Assembly (NCBI RefSeq): GCF_037152535.1
Contig: NZ_JBBCMA010000001.1
Span: 62,001 to 126,000 of the forward strand
Direction of reading: 5' to 3'
DNA: 64,000 bases
Origin: Leclercia sp. AS011
Lineage (GTDB): Bacteria; Pseudomonadota; Gammaproteobacteria; Enterobacterales; Enterobacteriaceae
The position numbers were made by a program, and so were the translations under genes. The notes below the pieces were generated by a model. The model searched no databases and was not told the origin of the DNA. It saw only the letters and a list, made by a program, of their open reading frames with translations. The number at the start of each line of letters is the position of its first letter. Positions within the stretch are counted from its first letter, which is position 1. This document shows, piece by piece, positions 1 through 7,245 of the stretch.

Positions 1-2
1 TG

Positions 3-554
3 TGCTGCGCGGACAACATGGTGAGCGGTAACGCCTTCAAGCTGGGCGACATCATTCGCTACCGCAACGGCAAGAACGTCGAAGTGATGAACACCGACGC
101 TGAAGGCCGTCTGGTACTGGCCGATGGCCTGATCGACGCCTCTGCCCAGAAGCCAGAGCTGATCATCGACATGGCGACCCTGACCGGGGCGGCGAAAACC
201 GCGCTGGGCAACGACTACCACGCGCTGTTCAGCTTCGACGACAAGCTGGCCGCCCGCCTGCTGGCAAGCGCTGCTGCCGAGAACGAGCCGTTCTGGCGTC
301 TGCCGCTGGCCGAGTTCCACCGCAGCCAGCTGCCGTCTAACTTTGCCGAGCTGAACAACACCGCAAGTGCGGCGTACCCGGCGGGCGCAAGCACCGCAGC
401 AGGCTTCCTGTCTCACTTTGTTGAGAACTACCACGAGGGCTGGCTGCACGTCGACTGCTCCGCAACCTACCGTAAAGCGGCGGTTGAGCAGTGGTCCGCG
501 GGCGCGACCGGTCTGGGCGTGCGTACTATTGCGAACCTGTTGACCGCAGAGTAA
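3..554 (+). CDS. pepB: Peptidase B (leucyl aminopeptidase family M17), 3' part only
   Basis: The window opens inside this gene. Codons run from position 3 (C-C-A-D-N-M) to TAA at 552-554, giving about 183 C-terminal residues of a protein of about 427 in E. coli. The M17 signature NTDAEGRL, which supplies metal ligands and the catalytic Arg, is visible, followed by the family stretch DMATLTGA. PepB is a cytoplasmic, metal-dependent, broad-specificity aminopeptidase that acts late in peptide turnover. It is followed by sseB on the same strand, as in E. coli. The 5' end and promoter lie outside the window. Confidence 0.95.
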   Translation, partial: CCADNMVSGNAFKLGDIIRYRNGKNVEVMNTDAEGRLVLADGLIDASAQKPELIIDMATLTGAAKTALGNDYHALFSFDDKLAARLLASAAAENEPFWRLPLAEFHRSQLPSNFAELNNTASAAYPAGASTAAGFLSHFVENYHEGWLHVDCSATYRKAAVEQWSAGATGLGVRTIANLLTAE

Positions 555-561
555 TTGACTT

Positions 562-628
562 GCCCGGCGGCGCTACGCTTGCCGGGCCTACGGGTTTTGT
601 AGGCCGGGTAAGCGCAGCGCCACCCGGC
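562..628. repeat. BIME: two inverted REP units between pepB and sseB
   Basis: Two REP-type units of about 30 bases, 562-591 and 599-628, lie in opposite orientation and are separated by a short GTTTT-containing spacer. Each has the GCCGG/CCGGC core and the GTAGGC end typical of enterobacterial REP sequences. Such pairs fold into stable mRNA hairpins and can bind gyrase or IHF. The same units recur at 47870-47937 and 54068-54135. Confidence 0.9.
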
Positions 629-648
629 ATTTTTGAAGTAGTGAGTCT

Positions 649-1425
649 ATGCCAGAAACCAAAAACGAATTAGAAACCCTGCTGGAGAAAGCGGCCACCG
701 AGCCCGCCCACCGTCCGGCATTTTTCCGCACCCTGCTGGAGTCCACCGTCTGGGTGCCCGGCACCGCTGCGGAAGGTGAGCAGGTTGTTGAGGACAGTGC
801 GCTGGATCTGCTGCACTGGGAAAAGGATGACGGTACCTCGGTGATCCCGTTCTTCTCCTCGCTGGAAGCCTTACAGGAAGCGGTGGAAGATGAGCAGGCG
901 TTCGTGGTGATGCCGGTGCGCACCCTGTTTGAGATGACGCTGGGCGAAACCCTGTTTCTGAACGCCAAACTGCCGACCGGAAAAGAGTTCACCCCGCGCG
1001 AAATCAGCCATCTGATTGGCGAGGAGGGGAACCCGCTCAGCACCCAGGAGGTGCTGGAGGGCGGTGAGTCGCTGCTGCTGTCGGAAGTGGCTGAGCCACC
1101 GGCGCAGATGATCGACTCCCTGACCACGCTTTTCCAGACCATCAAACCGGTGAAACGGGCGTTTCTCTGCTCGATCAAAGAGCAGGCTGACGAACAGCCG
1201 GTACTGCTGATTGGCATTGAGGCGGATGGTGAGATCGACGACATCATTCAGGCCGCGGGCAGCGTGGCGACCGACACCCTGCCGGGTGACGAGCCGATTG
1301 ATATCTGCCGGGTTGTGAAAGGTGAGAAGGGCATCAGCCACTTTATCACCGAACACATCACGCCGTTCTATGAGCGTCGCTGGGGTGGCTTCCTGCGCGA
1401 TTTCAAAAATAACCGTATTATCTGA
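649..1425 (+). CDS. sseB: SseB family protein (enhanced serine sensitivity)
   Basis: This 258-residue protein matches the SseB family (N- and C-terminal SseB domains) over its full length, close to E. coli SseB. The E. coli gene was named because extra copies raise sensitivity to serine; its biochemical role is unknown. It is cytoplasmic, with no signal peptide or membrane segment. It lies downstream of pepB after a BIME and is convergent with the RpiR-type regulator, 19 bases from that gene's stop codon. It is unrelated to the Salmonella SPI-2 translocon protein of the same name. Confidence 0.92.
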   Translation: MPETKNELETLLEKAATEPAHRPAFFRTLLESTVWVPGTAAEGEQVVEDSALDLLHWEKDDGTSVIPFFSSLEALQEAVEDEQAFVVMPVRTLFEMTLGETLFLNAKLPTGKEFTPREISHLIGEEGNPLSTQEVLEGGESLLLSEVAEPPAQMIDSLTTLFQTIKPVKRAFLCSIKEQADEQPVLLIGIEADGEIDDIIQAAGSVATDTLPGDEPIDICRVVKGEKGISHFITEHITPFYERRWGGFLRDFKNNRII

Positions 1426-1432
1426 GCCCTTG

Positions 1433-1452
1433 CGGGGTGAGCATTCACCCCG
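1433..1452. terminator. Hairpin shared by convergent sseB and rpiR-type gene
   Basis: A perfect 8-bp stem, CGGGGTGA (1433-1440) and TCACCCCG (1445-1452), encloses a 4-base loop between the two convergent stop codons and overlaps the regulator's stop. No clear U-tract follows on either strand, so a bidirectional terminator role is only a suggestion. Confidence 0.35.
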
Positions 1453-2215
1453 TTGCTTCCAGCAGCAGCAAATCCATCAGCAGCACCAGATTCGACTCAA
1501 ACGACGTCACCCCTGCGGCCTCGGCAGCGAAATGCACCGCTTCGTCGTACAGGGCAAAATGCAGATCCGCCATCCCTGCCAGGCTATTCGCCGACGCCCG
1601 GGTAAAGGCCACCACCGTCATTCCCACATTTTGCGCGATCCGCGCCTTATCCAGCACCTGCTCCGTTTCCCCGCTGCGCGAGACCGCGATGAACACCTGA
1701 TAGCGCGAGGCGTTGCTGAGAAAGATGTTGCGGCTGTCCCCGGGGCCGGAGATAAAGGCCGTCTTGCCCAGCACCTGTAGCTTCTTGGTGAGGTACTCGG
1801 CGAACAGATAGGAGAAGCCCGCGCCGTAGAGGAAGAAGCTCTCCTTGTCGCGCAGCAGTTCGGCAAACCGGCGGCGTTTCTCCGCCGTGGCCCACTGAAA
1901 AGTCTGCTGATAATTGGCAATAAACTGATTAAACAGCGCGGGTAATTCATCGGGCTGCCGGGTTTCGGCGGCGATATGCGGGGTATCGCTCAACAGCTGC
2001 TTGCAGTGCCAGATGAACTCGCTAAAGCCGCTGAACCCCAGCTTGCGGCACAGGCGCATAATGGTGGCGGTAGAGACAAAGGTCGCCTGCGCCAGCTCCC
2101 GCACCCGAATGTGGCCCACCAGCAGCGGATGCTCGGTGAGGTGGGCCAGCACGCGATACTCTGCGCGGGTCAGAGACTCCCCGCGCGTTAATAGCGTCGC
2201 CAGACGGTTATCCAT
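1445..2215 (-). CDS. RpiR/MurR-family transcriptional regulator (HTH plus SIS domain)
   Basis: This 256-residue protein has an N-terminal RpiR-type helix-turn-helix (about residues 1-80, including a STATIMRLCRKLGFSGF stretch). A C-terminal SIS phosphosugar-binding domain follows (about 105-235; SRSGETEQV is the phosphate-binding loop). Such regulators sense sugar phosphates. The ATG overlaps the sseA stop in TAATG, so the gene is probably translated together with sseA. It has no counterpart at this position in E. coli. The nearby phospho-alpha-glucosidase/PTS operon (4187-7111) lacks an adjacent regulator, so this protein is a candidate for its control, by inference from proximity only. Confidence 0.85.
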   Translation of the reverse strand: MDNRLATLLTRGESLTRAEYRVLAHLTEHPLLVGHIRVRELAQATFVSTATIMRLCRKLGFSGFSEFIWHCKQLLSDTPHIAAETRQPDELPALFNQFIANYQQTFQWATAEKRRRFAELLRDKESFFLYGAGFSYLFAEYLTKKLQVLGKTAFISGPGDSRNIFLSNASRYQVFIAVSRSGETEQVLDKARIAQNVGMTVVAFTRASANSLAGMADLHFALYDEAVHFAAEAAGVTSFESNLVLLMDLLLLEATG

Positions 2216-3060
2216 TATGGGGTCGGTTCAACCGGCAGATCGTCCCGGGCACCCCATTCACTCCACGCCCCGTCGTACAGCGTGACGTCGGTTTTGCCGA
2301 GGGTCGCCAGCGCCAGAATGACGACGCAGGCGGTAACGCCGGAGCCGCAGCTGGCGACGATGGGCTGATGCAGATCCACCCCCTGACGAGAGAAAATCTC
2401 CCGCAGCTCATCGGTGGTTTTCAGTTCCCCCTCAAACACCAGATCGCCCCAGGGCACGTTACGCGCGCCGGGAATATGGCCGCGCTTAAGACCCGGGCGC
2501 GGCTCGTCGGCTTCGGCGTTAAAGCGCGGGGCAGGGCGGGCATCGACAATCTGCGCCGTCTGCTCGTGGCTTATCAGCAGCACGTCGGTGATGCGCTTGA
2601 CCGCTCCGGCATCAAAGGTGGCGTCGAAATCGCCGTCCGGCAGGGAGACATCGCCCTGCTGGAGCGGCAATTCAGCCCGCTGCCATCCGGCAAGACCGCC
2701 TGCCAGAATCGACACCTTCTCCACGCCAAAGGTTTTCAACATCCACCACGCCCGCGGGGCGGAGAAGAGGTTCCCTTCATCGTAAATCACCAGATGCTTG
2801 TCACTGCTGATGCCCAGCTCGCGCATCGCCACGGCAAAGGCTTCCGGGCGCGGCATCATGTGCGGCAGGGGAGAGTTGTGATCGGAGAGGGCTTCGATAT
2901 CAAAAAATACCGCCCCCGGCAGATGCCCGGCGCGGTATTCCGCGGGAACGTCACGATGCTCCTGGCCTGGCGGCGCCATGCGCGCATCGAGGATCTGGAC
3001 TTCAGGGTCTTCACTGTGCTCAATCAGCCACTCGGCTGCGACAAAATATGAGGTGGACAT
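2215..3060 (-). CDS. sseA: 3-mercaptopyruvate sulfurtransferase
   Basis: SseA transfers sulfur from 3-mercaptopyruvate to thiol acceptors or cyanide. It has two rhodanese domains; the active-site loop CGSGVTA holds Cys238, the same residue number as in E. coli. The start at 3060 (MSTSYF) gives 281 residues, the E. coli length, and has GGAGG five bases upstream; an in-frame start at 3084 would add eight unconserved residues. The stop overlaps the start of the downstream RpiR-type gene. The microcin-like gene pair lies directly upstream on the same strand. Confidence 0.95.
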   Translation of the reverse strand: MSTSYFVAAEWLIEHSEDPEVQILDARMAPPGQEHRDVPAEYRAGHLPGAVFFDIEALSDHNSPLPHMMPRPEAFAVAMRELGISSDKHLVIYDEGNLFSAPRAWWMLKTFGVEKVSILAGGLAGWQRAELPLQQGDVSLPDGDFDATFDAGAVKRITDVLLISHEQTAQIVDARPAPRFNAEADEPRPGLKRGHIPGARNVPWGDLVFEGELKTTDELREIFSRQGVDLHQPIVASCGSGVTACVVILALATLGKTDVTLYDGAWSEWGARDDLPVEPTP

Positions 3061-3091
3061 GGGTGCCTCCATTAATGAATCCATTGATGGA

Positions 3092-3119
3092 TTGTCGGTG
3101 TTTTTTCTGACACCGACAA
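3092..3119. other. Hairpin between the microcin-like gene and sseA
   Basis: Inverted repeat TTGTCGGTG (3092-3100) and CACCGACAA (3111-3119) is a perfect 9-bp stem around a T-rich loop. It sits between the stop of the microcin-like gene and the sseA start. There is no U-tract after the stem on the minus strand, so it may be an attenuator or mRNA-stabilising structure rather than a standard terminator. Confidence 0.4.
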
Positions 3120-3152
3120 GCGGACCACGTTCAACTCGCGAGCAAGCCCCTG

Positions 3153-3419
3153 TTATTTACTTCCATTCCACGTTGGGCCCATGGGGACTCTGGGGATAGG
3201 AACTTTGACTGGCATTCTTGAGGCGGCTCCCTGTAAGACTGTTTGTGTCGTTGCAGTTATCGCCCCTGCGGCCATACCAGGAAATCCCATAGGTAGACCC
3301 CACATCATGCCCCATCCAGCCCCTATCATAATTTGCCGAATTAATTGAGAATTTTGGTCTGTGAGCGGATCGCCTGCTCCACCAACTGACTTCAGTTCCT
3401 TTGAATTCAAATCTCTCAT
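3153..3419 (-). CDS. Microcin N-like (class IIa) bacteriocin precursor, mcnN-like
   Basis: The start at 3419 (AGGA seven bases upstream) gives 88 residues. The first 14-15 form a double-glycine leader, MRDLNSKELKSVGG followed by AGDPL. It closely matches what I recall of the microcin N (microcin 24) leader, MRELDREELNCVGGAGDPL. The predicted mature peptide is about 74 residues. It has a Gly/Ala/Met-rich hydrophobic centre, then TQTVLQGAA and the conserved tail VPIPRVPMGPTWNGSK, both near-identical to microcin N. Class IIa microcins are unmodified peptides exported by a peptidase-containing ABC transporter with a membrane fusion protein and TolC, and they kill related enterobacteria at the inner membrane. 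The stop codon of the immunity gene overlaps this ATG (ATGA). No exporter genes are in the window. The AT-rich composition suggests acquisition. A longer in-frame start at 3488 lacks the leader logic. Confidence 0.88.
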   Translation of the reverse strand: MRDLNSKELKSVGGAGDPLTDQNSQLIRQIMIGAGWGMMWGLPMGFPGMAAGAITATTQTVLQGAASRMPVKVPIPRVPMGPTWNGSK

Positions 3420-3694
3420 TTTAGTTTCCTGTATATAAAGTAAATAGTGAGGATTATCGCAATTGATATTGCAGTCGAAAGGAAGCAATAAAGAACAAAG
3501 TTGTCAAAGAAGTAGTACTCCATTCCAAGCCAGTAATTAACAAAAGGGTATGTAAAGCTAATTATCAGGCACGTAATGAGTACTGTTGCGATGTCATGCT
3601 TGGCTGTCCTTGCTCTTTTTCTAAAAAAAAAGGAGATGGCACAAGACATTAATGAATAAAAAATTGGCATATAAGAAAATTCATAAAAAGACAT
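3416..3694 (-). CDS. Microcin N-type immunity protein, mcnI-like (three-TM membrane protein)
   Basis: The start at 3694 (MSFYEFSYMPIF; GGAG eight bases upstream) gives 92 residues. Three hydrophobic segments lie at about 2-24, 35-56 and 66-87, with short Lys/Arg-rich connectors and a basic tail (YRKLK). This fits an inner-membrane self-immunity protein. From memory its spacing and wording (MSF-F---F-S, FISF-YP--NY, YYFF--F-L-CFLS) parallel the microcin N immunity protein of about 93 residues. The gene order immunity then microcin, with an ATGA overlap, is also the order of the microcin N operon. Upstream in-frame starts at 3721 and 3775 have poorer ribosome sites or add an unconserved extension. 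Function is inferred from homology and context. Confidence 0.82.
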   Translation of the reverse strand: MSFYEFSYMPIFYSLMSCAISFFFRKRARTAKHDIATVLITCLIISFTYPFVNYWLGMEYYFFDNFVLYCFLSTAISIAIILTIYFIYRKLK

Positions 3695-3754
3695 TGCAAC
3701 ATCTCCGGCAATATTGTTCATGCTTCCTGCTAACCATTTAATGTAATGGCAATT

Positions 3755-3773
3755 GATAATAAATAACATTTGC
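3755..3773. promoter_or_regulatory. Candidate Fur box upstream of immunity/microcin genes
   Basis: Read on the plus strand from 3755, GATAATAAATAACATTTGC matches 13 of 19 positions of the Fur consensus GATAATGATAATCATTATC. It lies about 60 bases upstream of the immunity start, where a promoter would be expected. Several class II microcins are iron-repressed through Fur, so the placement is sensible. In AT-rich DNA a match of this quality can arise by chance. Confidence 0.35.
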
Positions 3774-4088
3774 ATTCAAATGTCTAGAGGCTGTGGATGG
3801 TTTTTTGATGCAAGAAGTTGATTGTTTAGGGCTAAATATTGAGATGGGTGGCTAATTAATTGATGTTTCAGGATGATTTTGATGCATAGATCCATTTCTG
3901 GACAGGTTAGGCAATCTTTTATTAAACAACTGACATTGAGGAGGTTTTTGAATCTATAAATATGATAAATATAAATATCATCTCAGTAAGTTGAATATAT
4001 ATAAATTCCATATGGAATTCATGCAATGATTAGCTATTTCTATTCCTAGGGGCATGAAAAAATTCTAAAGAGAAGAGCGCGCTTTAGG

Positions 4089-4123
4089 AACACCGCATAT
4101 ATTTTGTTAATATATGCGGTGTT
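4089..4123. terminator. 15-bp perfect hairpin downstream of the phospho-glucosidase gene
   Basis: AACACCGCATATATT (4089-4103) and its exact complement (4109-4123) flank a 5-base loop. An outer pair, AAGAGCG (4073-4079) and CGCTCTT (4140-4146), could extend it. On the minus strand the outer stem is followed by a T-rich stretch (CTCTTTAGAATTTTTT), so it could end the PTS/glucosidase transcript and insulate it from the microcin pair. Confidence 0.55.
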
Positions 4124-4186
4124 CATTGTTAATGTAGAACGCTCTTTTAATTCACAAAAGAGCAATACTAATTCCGTTGCTTTATC

Positions 4187-5554
4187 TTATTTACAAACCG
4201 CTTCCCCATCCTTCCACGCCTGTTGCAGGGCAGGCCAGTATTCCCGGTTAGCCTCAATCATCTCATCCAGAATCGCCTTCGCGTGTTCCATGGTGGGCAC
4301 GGTGCGGTTCAGGGTGAATGCCTGCAACGCTTTCTCGTAGCTGCCTTCAATGGTGGCCTCTACCAGCAGCTGCTCGGACGCCAGTTGCTGTTGCAGCAGG
4401 GTCTGGTGGAACAGCGGGACCTGACCGATGCGGATCGGCTCCGGGCCTTCGCTTGTGATATACGCCGGAACCTCGACCATCGCGTCGTATGGCAGGTTGA
4501 CGATAGCGCCCCGGTTTTCCACCATCACCAGATGGCGCTGGCGCAGGTTAAACGCCAGCGAGCGGGCTACGTCCACGATAAACTCGCCGTGCACCCCCAC
4601 GTGGAACGCATCCGGCAGGATCCCGGTCTGTTTATACTCTTCGGCAGCGGCAAACAGCTTTTTCTCGCGACCGTTCATCACTTCGTTGGCGCGGGTATAG
4701 TCCGGGTTCTGATGCGCCACGATCTGGTTCGGCATCAGGTAGTACTGCAGATACGGGTTCGGCAGATACTCCGGGAAGTTATCCATGATCGGCTTGATGT
4801 TGCGCCAGGTTTTTACCCACGACGGATCCGAGTGCTGCGGGTCGGTTTTGGCCGCATCTTCGGTCAGCAGACCAAATTTCGCGACATGGCGGCGCAGCTC
4901 CGGCAATTTATCCTCGCCGTCTACCAGCACGCGGGTAAACCAGCCGAAGTGGTTCAGACCGAAGTAGTCCACCTCCAGCTTGTGGCGATCCACGCCCAGA
5001 ATGGCCCCCATATTACGCATCGCTGCCACCGGCATATCGCAAATGTTCAGCACCCGGGCGTCCGGACGCAGGCGGCGCACACCCTCGGCGACAATGGACG
5101 CCGGGTTGGAGTAGTTAACGATCCACGCCTTCTCGTGGGCGTAGCGATCGACTATGTCGATCAGCTCCACCATCGGCAGGATAGTGCGCAGGCCGTACGC
5201 CAGCCCGCCCGGACCGCAGGTCTCCTGGCCGACCACCCCGTGACGCAGGGGGATCTTCTCATCCTGCTCGCGCATTTTGTACTGGCCGACGCGCATCTGG
5301 GCGAAGACGAAATGGGCCCCGCTGAAGGCCACTTCCGGGTCGCTGGTGACGGTAAATTTAATGCTCTGGCTGTGATCGCGAATTACCTTCTCCACCACCG
5401 GGGCGATGGTATTCTGCCGCGCGGCATCAATATCGTAGAGACGAATTTCCGCCAGCGGGAATTTGTCCAGCTGCACCATCAGGCTTTTCACAATCCCGGG
5501 CGTATAGGTGCTGCCGCCACCGGCGATAGAGAGAATAAATGGGGGGGTAATCAT
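4187..5554 (-). CDS. aglB: 6-phospho-alpha-glucosidase, GH4 family
   Basis: This 455-residue protein begins with the GH4 NAD-binding motif AGGGSTYTPG. It carries the family segments REQDEKIPLRHGVVGQETCGPGG, NYSNPA, NICDMP (Cys172 and Asp173, metal and catalysis) and GLNHFG (His202, metal ligand). GH4 enzymes need NAD+ and Mn2+ and hydrolyse phosphorylated disaccharides through a redox mechanism. The pattern fits the GlvA/AglB group that cleaves maltose-6-phosphate and phosphorylated sucrose isomers to glucose-6-phosphate. AGGAG precedes the ATG at 5554. The gene follows the PTS permease by 12 bases and shares its operon. The gene name follows Klebsiella; the exact substrate cannot be read from sequence. 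Confidence 0.88.
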   Translation of the reverse strand: MITPPFILSIAGGGSTYTPGIVKSLMVQLDKFPLAEIRLYDIDAARQNTIAPVVEKVIRDHSQSIKFTVTSDPEVAFSGAHFVFAQMRVGQYKMREQDEKIPLRHGVVGQETCGPGGLAYGLRTILPMVELIDIVDRYAHEKAWIVNYSNPASIVAEGVRRLRPDARVLNICDMPVAAMRNMGAILGVDRHKLEVDYFGLNHFGWFTRVLVDGEDKLPELRRHVAKFGLLTEDAAKTDPQHSDPSWVKTWRNIKPIMDNFPEYLPNPYLQYYLMPNQIVAHQNPDYTRANEVMNGREKKLFAAAEEYKQTGILPDAFHVGVHGEFIVDVARSLAFNLRQRHLVMVENRGAIVNLPYDAMVEVPAYITSEGPEPIRIGQVPLFHQTLLQQQLASEQLLVEATIEGSYEKALQAFTLNRTVPTMEHAKAILDEMIEANREYWPALQQAWKDGEAVCK

Positions 5555-5566
5555 GTTTTATCTCCT

Positions 5567-7111
5567 TCAGAGAACCGTCTCGACCGCTTCTCGCATTTTT
5601 TTGACATGCAGCCCGTAGACCACCTGAACGTTGTTACCTTGCTTGATAACGCCTTTCGCGCCCGTCGCCTTGAGCCGTGGCTCGTCGATGATGGCCACGT
5701 CTTTCACCGTGACGCGCAGGCGGGTGTAGCAGTTATCCACCACCTCGATGTTTTCACGTCCGCCGAGACCGACGACAATCGCCTCGCCCAGACCATCATT
5801 ACTGCCTTTCGCCTGGTACTCCTGCTTGCTGTACAGGCGGGTCTCCTGATCCTCCTCTTCGCGCCCTGGGGTCTTCATGCGGAAATGCAGGATCAGGAAG
5901 CGGAAGATGACGAAGTAGAGGGCGAACATGATCACCCCGACCAGGATATACATCGGCCAGTTGGATTTTTCGGTGCCCAGCGGCAGGTTATAAAGAATGA
6001 AATCGATAATGCCGTTGGCCCCGATGGCGTGAACCCCCAGCAGATAAAAGAGCATCATGCCGATCCCGGTCAGCACCGCGTGCACCACAAACAGCAGCGG
6101 GGCGACGAACAGGAAGGAGAACTCAATGGGCTCGGTGACACCCACCAGCAGGGAGGTCAGCGCCGCCGGGATCAGAATCGCTTTCGCCGCGGCTTTACGC
6201 TCCGGTTTCGCGGTGACATACATCGCCAGCGCGGCGGCAGGCAGGCCAAACATCTTGCTGATGCCGCGGGCATCCCATACCGCGGTGCTGCTGAGCTGCT
6301 TCACCTCCGGGCAGGCCATCTCGGCAAAGTAGATATTGCGCGCGCCGTGGTAGGTTGCGCCGCAGACCTCCTGGGTACCGCCCAGCTCGGTATAGAGGAA
6401 CGGGGTGTAGACCAGATGGTGCAGGCCGGTCGGCACCAGGATGCGCTCAAGGAAGCCGTAAATCGCCACCCCAAACGCCCCGGAACCTTTAATGGCTAAG
6501 GCCATGGTGCTGATCCCGTGCTGGGCAAACGGCCACAGCTCGCTCATCACCACCCCGAGCAGCATCGACACCGGCAGCATAATGATGGCGACGAAGCAGT
6601 GCCCCGAGTAGATCGCCATCGCGCCGTTAAACTGCACTCCGGAGTATTTGTTATACAGGTAGCCCGACAGCGCCCCGGTGAGGATCCCGGCAAACACACC
6701 CATCTCCAGCACCTGCACGCCCAGCACCATGCTTTGCCCGGCGGCTTTCATCTGATCCGCCGGGGCCAGCGCCCCCTGCAGATTCAGGGTCACGTTCATG
6801 GCGTTGATAAACACCACGAAGGTCACCAGGCCAATCAGCGCCGCGTACCCTTTGTCACGCGTCGCCAGACCAATGGGGATCCCCACGGCAAACACCAGTG
6901 CCAGGTTTACCAGCACCGAGACGGCAGATTTTGAAATCAGCTGGCCGATGCTCTGGATCAGCGGATTCCCGAGGAAGGGCAGGTAACCGGCAAGGGCACC
7001 GTTACCCAACACATTACCAAAGGCGATGAAAAGACCGACAATAGGCAGGATAAGTACCGGTCCGTACAGTGATTTACCGAAATTTTGTAGGGCGTTCACG
7101 GCTCGTTTCAT
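5567..7111 (-). CDS. aglA: Alpha-glucoside PTS permease, EIICB component
   Basis: The start at 7111 (MKRAVNALQNFGKSLYGP, with GAGAG upstream) gives 514 residues; a start at 7138 would add nine. The N-terminal EIIC domain (about residues 1-400) has around ten membrane segments and the glucose-family motif TEPIEF. The C-terminal EIIB domain (about 430-514) carries the phosphorylation Cys in NCYTRLRVTV. There is no EIIA domain, so it should depend on a separate EIIA such as Crr. It imports and phosphorylates an alpha-glucoside that the downstream GH4 enzyme then cleaves. It resembles AglA, GlvC and MalX; substrate preference among these is not certain. Confidence 0.87.
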   Translation of the reverse strand: MKRAVNALQNFGKSLYGPVLILPIVGLFIAFGNVLGNGALAGYLPFLGNPLIQSIGQLISKSAVSVLVNLALVFAVGIPIGLATRDKGYAALIGLVTFVVFINAMNVTLNLQGALAPADQMKAAGQSMVLGVQVLEMGVFAGILTGALSGYLYNKYSGVQFNGAMAIYSGHCFVAIIMLPVSMLLGVVMSELWPFAQHGISTMALAIKGSGAFGVAIYGFLERILVPTGLHHLVYTPFLYTELGGTQEVCGATYHGARNIYFAEMACPEVKQLSSTAVWDARGISKMFGLPAAALAMYVTAKPERKAAAKAILIPAALTSLLVGVTEPIEFSFLFVAPLLFVVHAVLTGIGMMLFYLLGVHAIGANGIIDFILYNLPLGTEKSNWPMYILVGVIMFALYFVIFRFLILHFRMKTPGREEEDQETRLYSKQEYQAKGSNDGLGEAIVVGLGGRENIEVVDNCYTRLRVTVKDVAIIDEPRLKATGAKGVIKQGNNVQVVYGLHVKKMREAVETVL

Positions 7112-7217
7112 GTCGTTCTCTCTTATTGAACCGCGCACTCAGGGTGCGTCATAGCATTAAAATTAGCAGGGTAAGCGGAAACTTATCCAGCTATCTTATT
7201 GTTTTAAAAACAAATGA

Positions 7218-7245
7218 CGTTAAAGGTTACATGTAACCTTTAACG
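7218..7245. promoter_or_regulatory. Perfect 28-bp palindrome, candidate operator of the alpha-glucoside operon
   Basis: The half-site CGTTAAAGGTTACA (7218-7231) is followed directly by its exact complement (7232-7245). It lies 106 bases upstream of the PTS start and 152 bases before yfhM, which diverges. A flawless 28-bp dyad at a sugar operon is very probably a regulator-binding site. The RpiR-type protein at 1445-2215 is one candidate ligand; none is shown. Next to it, at 7199-7213, is a second smaller dyad, TTGTTTT-A-AAAACAA. Confidence 0.6.

Larger units (their letters stand above)
3695..4186. other. AT-rich non-coding stretch upstream of the microcin-like pair
   Basis: About 490 bases with no credible gene on either strand and much lower GC than the backbone. 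It holds the presumed promoter of the immunity/microcin pair near 3740-3800, a Fur-like site (3755-3773), the inverted repeat CATTTG-N4-CAAATG (3767-3782) and, at the far end, a long hairpin downstream of the phospho-glucosidase gene. The composition suggests imported DNA. No regulator related to mcnR and no exporter was found in it. Confidence 0.6.

Noticed and set aside
562..628. CRISPR-like or other array for the palindromic repeats here and at 44434, 47870 and 54068
   Set aside because: Units come singly or as inverted pairs with REP core sequence and no spacers of regular length; they are REP/BIME elements.
3092..3119. Standard Rho-independent terminator after the microcin-like gene
   Set aside because: The stem is perfect but the T-run is in the loop, not after the stem on the minus strand.
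1426..3152. sRNA RyfA near sseA/sseB
   Set aside because: In E. coli it lies between these genes, but here the space is taken by the RpiR-type gene and I see no matching sequence.
3420..3488. Longer start for the microcin-like gene (111 residues)
   Set aside because: The extra 23 residues precede a complete double-glycine leader, overlap the immunity gene and lack homology; AGGA lies directly before the ATG at 3419.
4223..6499. 758-codon open frame on the plus strand
   Set aside because: It is exactly antisense to the GH4 and PTS genes, has His/Gln/Arg-rich composition typical of a shadow frame in GC-rich DNA, and no family features.
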